From the NCBI GenBank assembly GCA_947377705.1, contig CANCGU010000112.1:1-8317 (forward strand): a stretch of 8,317 nt of DNA, written 5' to 3'. Shown here one piece after another: positions 6,106-8,317 of the stretch; within the stretch, counting starts at the first letter, position 1, and every line of letters begins with the position of its first letter. Source of the stretch: Comamonadaceae bacterium. Lineage in GTDB: Bacteria; Pseudomonadota; Gammaproteobacteria; Burkholderiales; Burkholderiaceae. A program made the position numbers and the translations under genes. The notes below the pieces were generated by a model. The model ran no database searches. It saw only the letters and a program-made list of their open reading frames with translations, and was not told the DNA's origin.

Positions 6106-6630
6106 TTAAACCTTCCACTTCTCCATCAAAGCCGCTGGGCGCATGTTGTCATAGGGTTCGAAGGGTTGGTGAATCCACGGATTCGTGGGCAAGTAGTCCA
6201 TAGAGTAGTCAGGCGCAAATGCCGACACGCCTTTGGTCCAAATCACAGCAGTACGCAGTTCAGTGATGGGCGCATAGTTGTTTTTAAGCTGGTCCACCAC
6301 CGCCTTCAAGGTGTGGCCGGTGTCGGCCAAATCGTCCACCAACAACACGCGACCCGCGATTTCGCCTTTGGGGGTGGTGATGAAGCGCGCGATGTCCAAA
6401 TGACCTTGCACCGTGCCCGCATCAGCGCGGTACGAGCTGGTCGACATGATGGCCAAAGGCTTGTCAAAGATGCGCGACAAAATGTCGCCTGGGCGCATGC
6501 CGCCACGGGCCAAGCACAGGATGGTGTCGAATTCCCAGCCAGATTGGTGAATTTTGATGGCGAGTTTTTCAATGAGGTTGTGGTACTCGTCGTACGACAC
6601 GTACAGGTGTTTGCCGTCTTCAGTCAACAT
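6106..6630 (-). CDS. Purine-type phosphoribosyltransferase
   Basis: Type I phosphoribosyltransferase, probably a purine salvage enzyme that joins hypoxanthine, guanine or xanthine to PRPP. The 174-residue product contains the pyrophosphate-loop region CLARGGMRPGD (39-49), the flexible-loop region STSSYRA (63-69), the PRPP-binding motif VLLVDDLADTGHTL (95-108) with its paired acidic residues Asp99/Asp100, and a C-terminal hood with PWIHQPFEPY (151-160) carrying an aromatic residue suited to base stacking. The ATG at 6630 follows AAGGA (6638-6642) with a 7-nt spacer. It lies 19 nt after purA in the same direction and just before a terminator, so it is the last gene of that unit; the link to AMP synthesis supports a purine substrate. 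Which base it uses cannot be told from sequence, so I give no gene symbol. Confidence 0.88.
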   Translation of the reverse strand: MLTEDGKHLYVSYDEYHNLIEKLAIKIHQSGWEFDTILCLARGGMRPGDILSRIFDKPLAIMSTSSYRADAGTVQGHLDIARFITTPKGEIAGRVLLVDDLADTGHTLKAVVDQLKNNYAPITELRTAVIWTKGVSAFAPDYSMDYLPTNPWIHQPFEPYDNMRPAALMEKWKV

Positions 6631-6637
6631 GGTTTGA

Positions 6638-6642
6638 TCCTT
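6638..6642 (-). promoter_or_regulatory. Ribosome binding site of the phosphoribosyltransferase
   Basis: On the minus strand AAGGA lies 7 nt before the ATG at 6630, inside the short gap after the purA stop. It shows that this gene has its own initiation site rather than relying only on coupling to purA, and it supports the chosen start. Confidence 0.65.
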
Positions 6643-6649
6643 TTAAAAA

Positions 6650-8317
<1,668 letters not shown>

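Overview
The window looks like chromosomal core DNA of a betaproteobacterium of the order Burkholderiales, most likely family Comamonadaceae. This rests on protein-level similarity as I recognise it and on gene order: hisZ-purA-phosphoribosyltransferase is the tail of the hfq-hflX-hflK-hflC-hisZ-purA cluster of that order. I cannot name the genus from sequence alone. Coding density is very high. I see no mobile element, CRISPR array, rRNA or tRNA gene, or integration signature.

Layout. At 1-570 (+) is the 3' part of a chromate-transporter family gene. It converges on a minus-strand pair at 684-2148, rlmB and a YbbA/LolD-type ABC ATPase. The 113-nt gap between them holds a strong 25-bp-arm inverted repeat (590-667). 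At 2147-4009 (+) is a two-gene unit with a 3-nt gap: a secreted GDSL/SGNH esterase (TesA-like) and mnmH (tRNA 2-selenouridine synthase). From 4006 to the end everything is on the minus strand. In transcription order this is hisZ (partial), purA, a purine-type phosphoribosyltransferase, a clear intrinsic terminator (6060-6083), a cystathionine beta-lyase-like gene (metC) and a DUF2189 membrane protein.

The genes serve separate housekeeping roles: anion/chromate export, 23S rRNA methylation, envelope ABC transport and esterase activity, tRNA wobble selenation, sulfur amino acid metabolism, purine synthesis and salvage, and control of histidine synthesis. The ybbA/tesA divergent pairing is also found in E. 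coli, so that association is old. 

The main structural oddities are the chrA/rlmB inverted repeat and two extreme gene junctions. The divergent ATPase and esterase start codons share one CATG, and the convergent mnmH and DUF2189 stop codons share one TTAA. I found no convincing new multi-gene system. The features worth follow-up are the inverted repeat, the fused divergent start, the missing permease partner and the very short metC leader behind a terminator.
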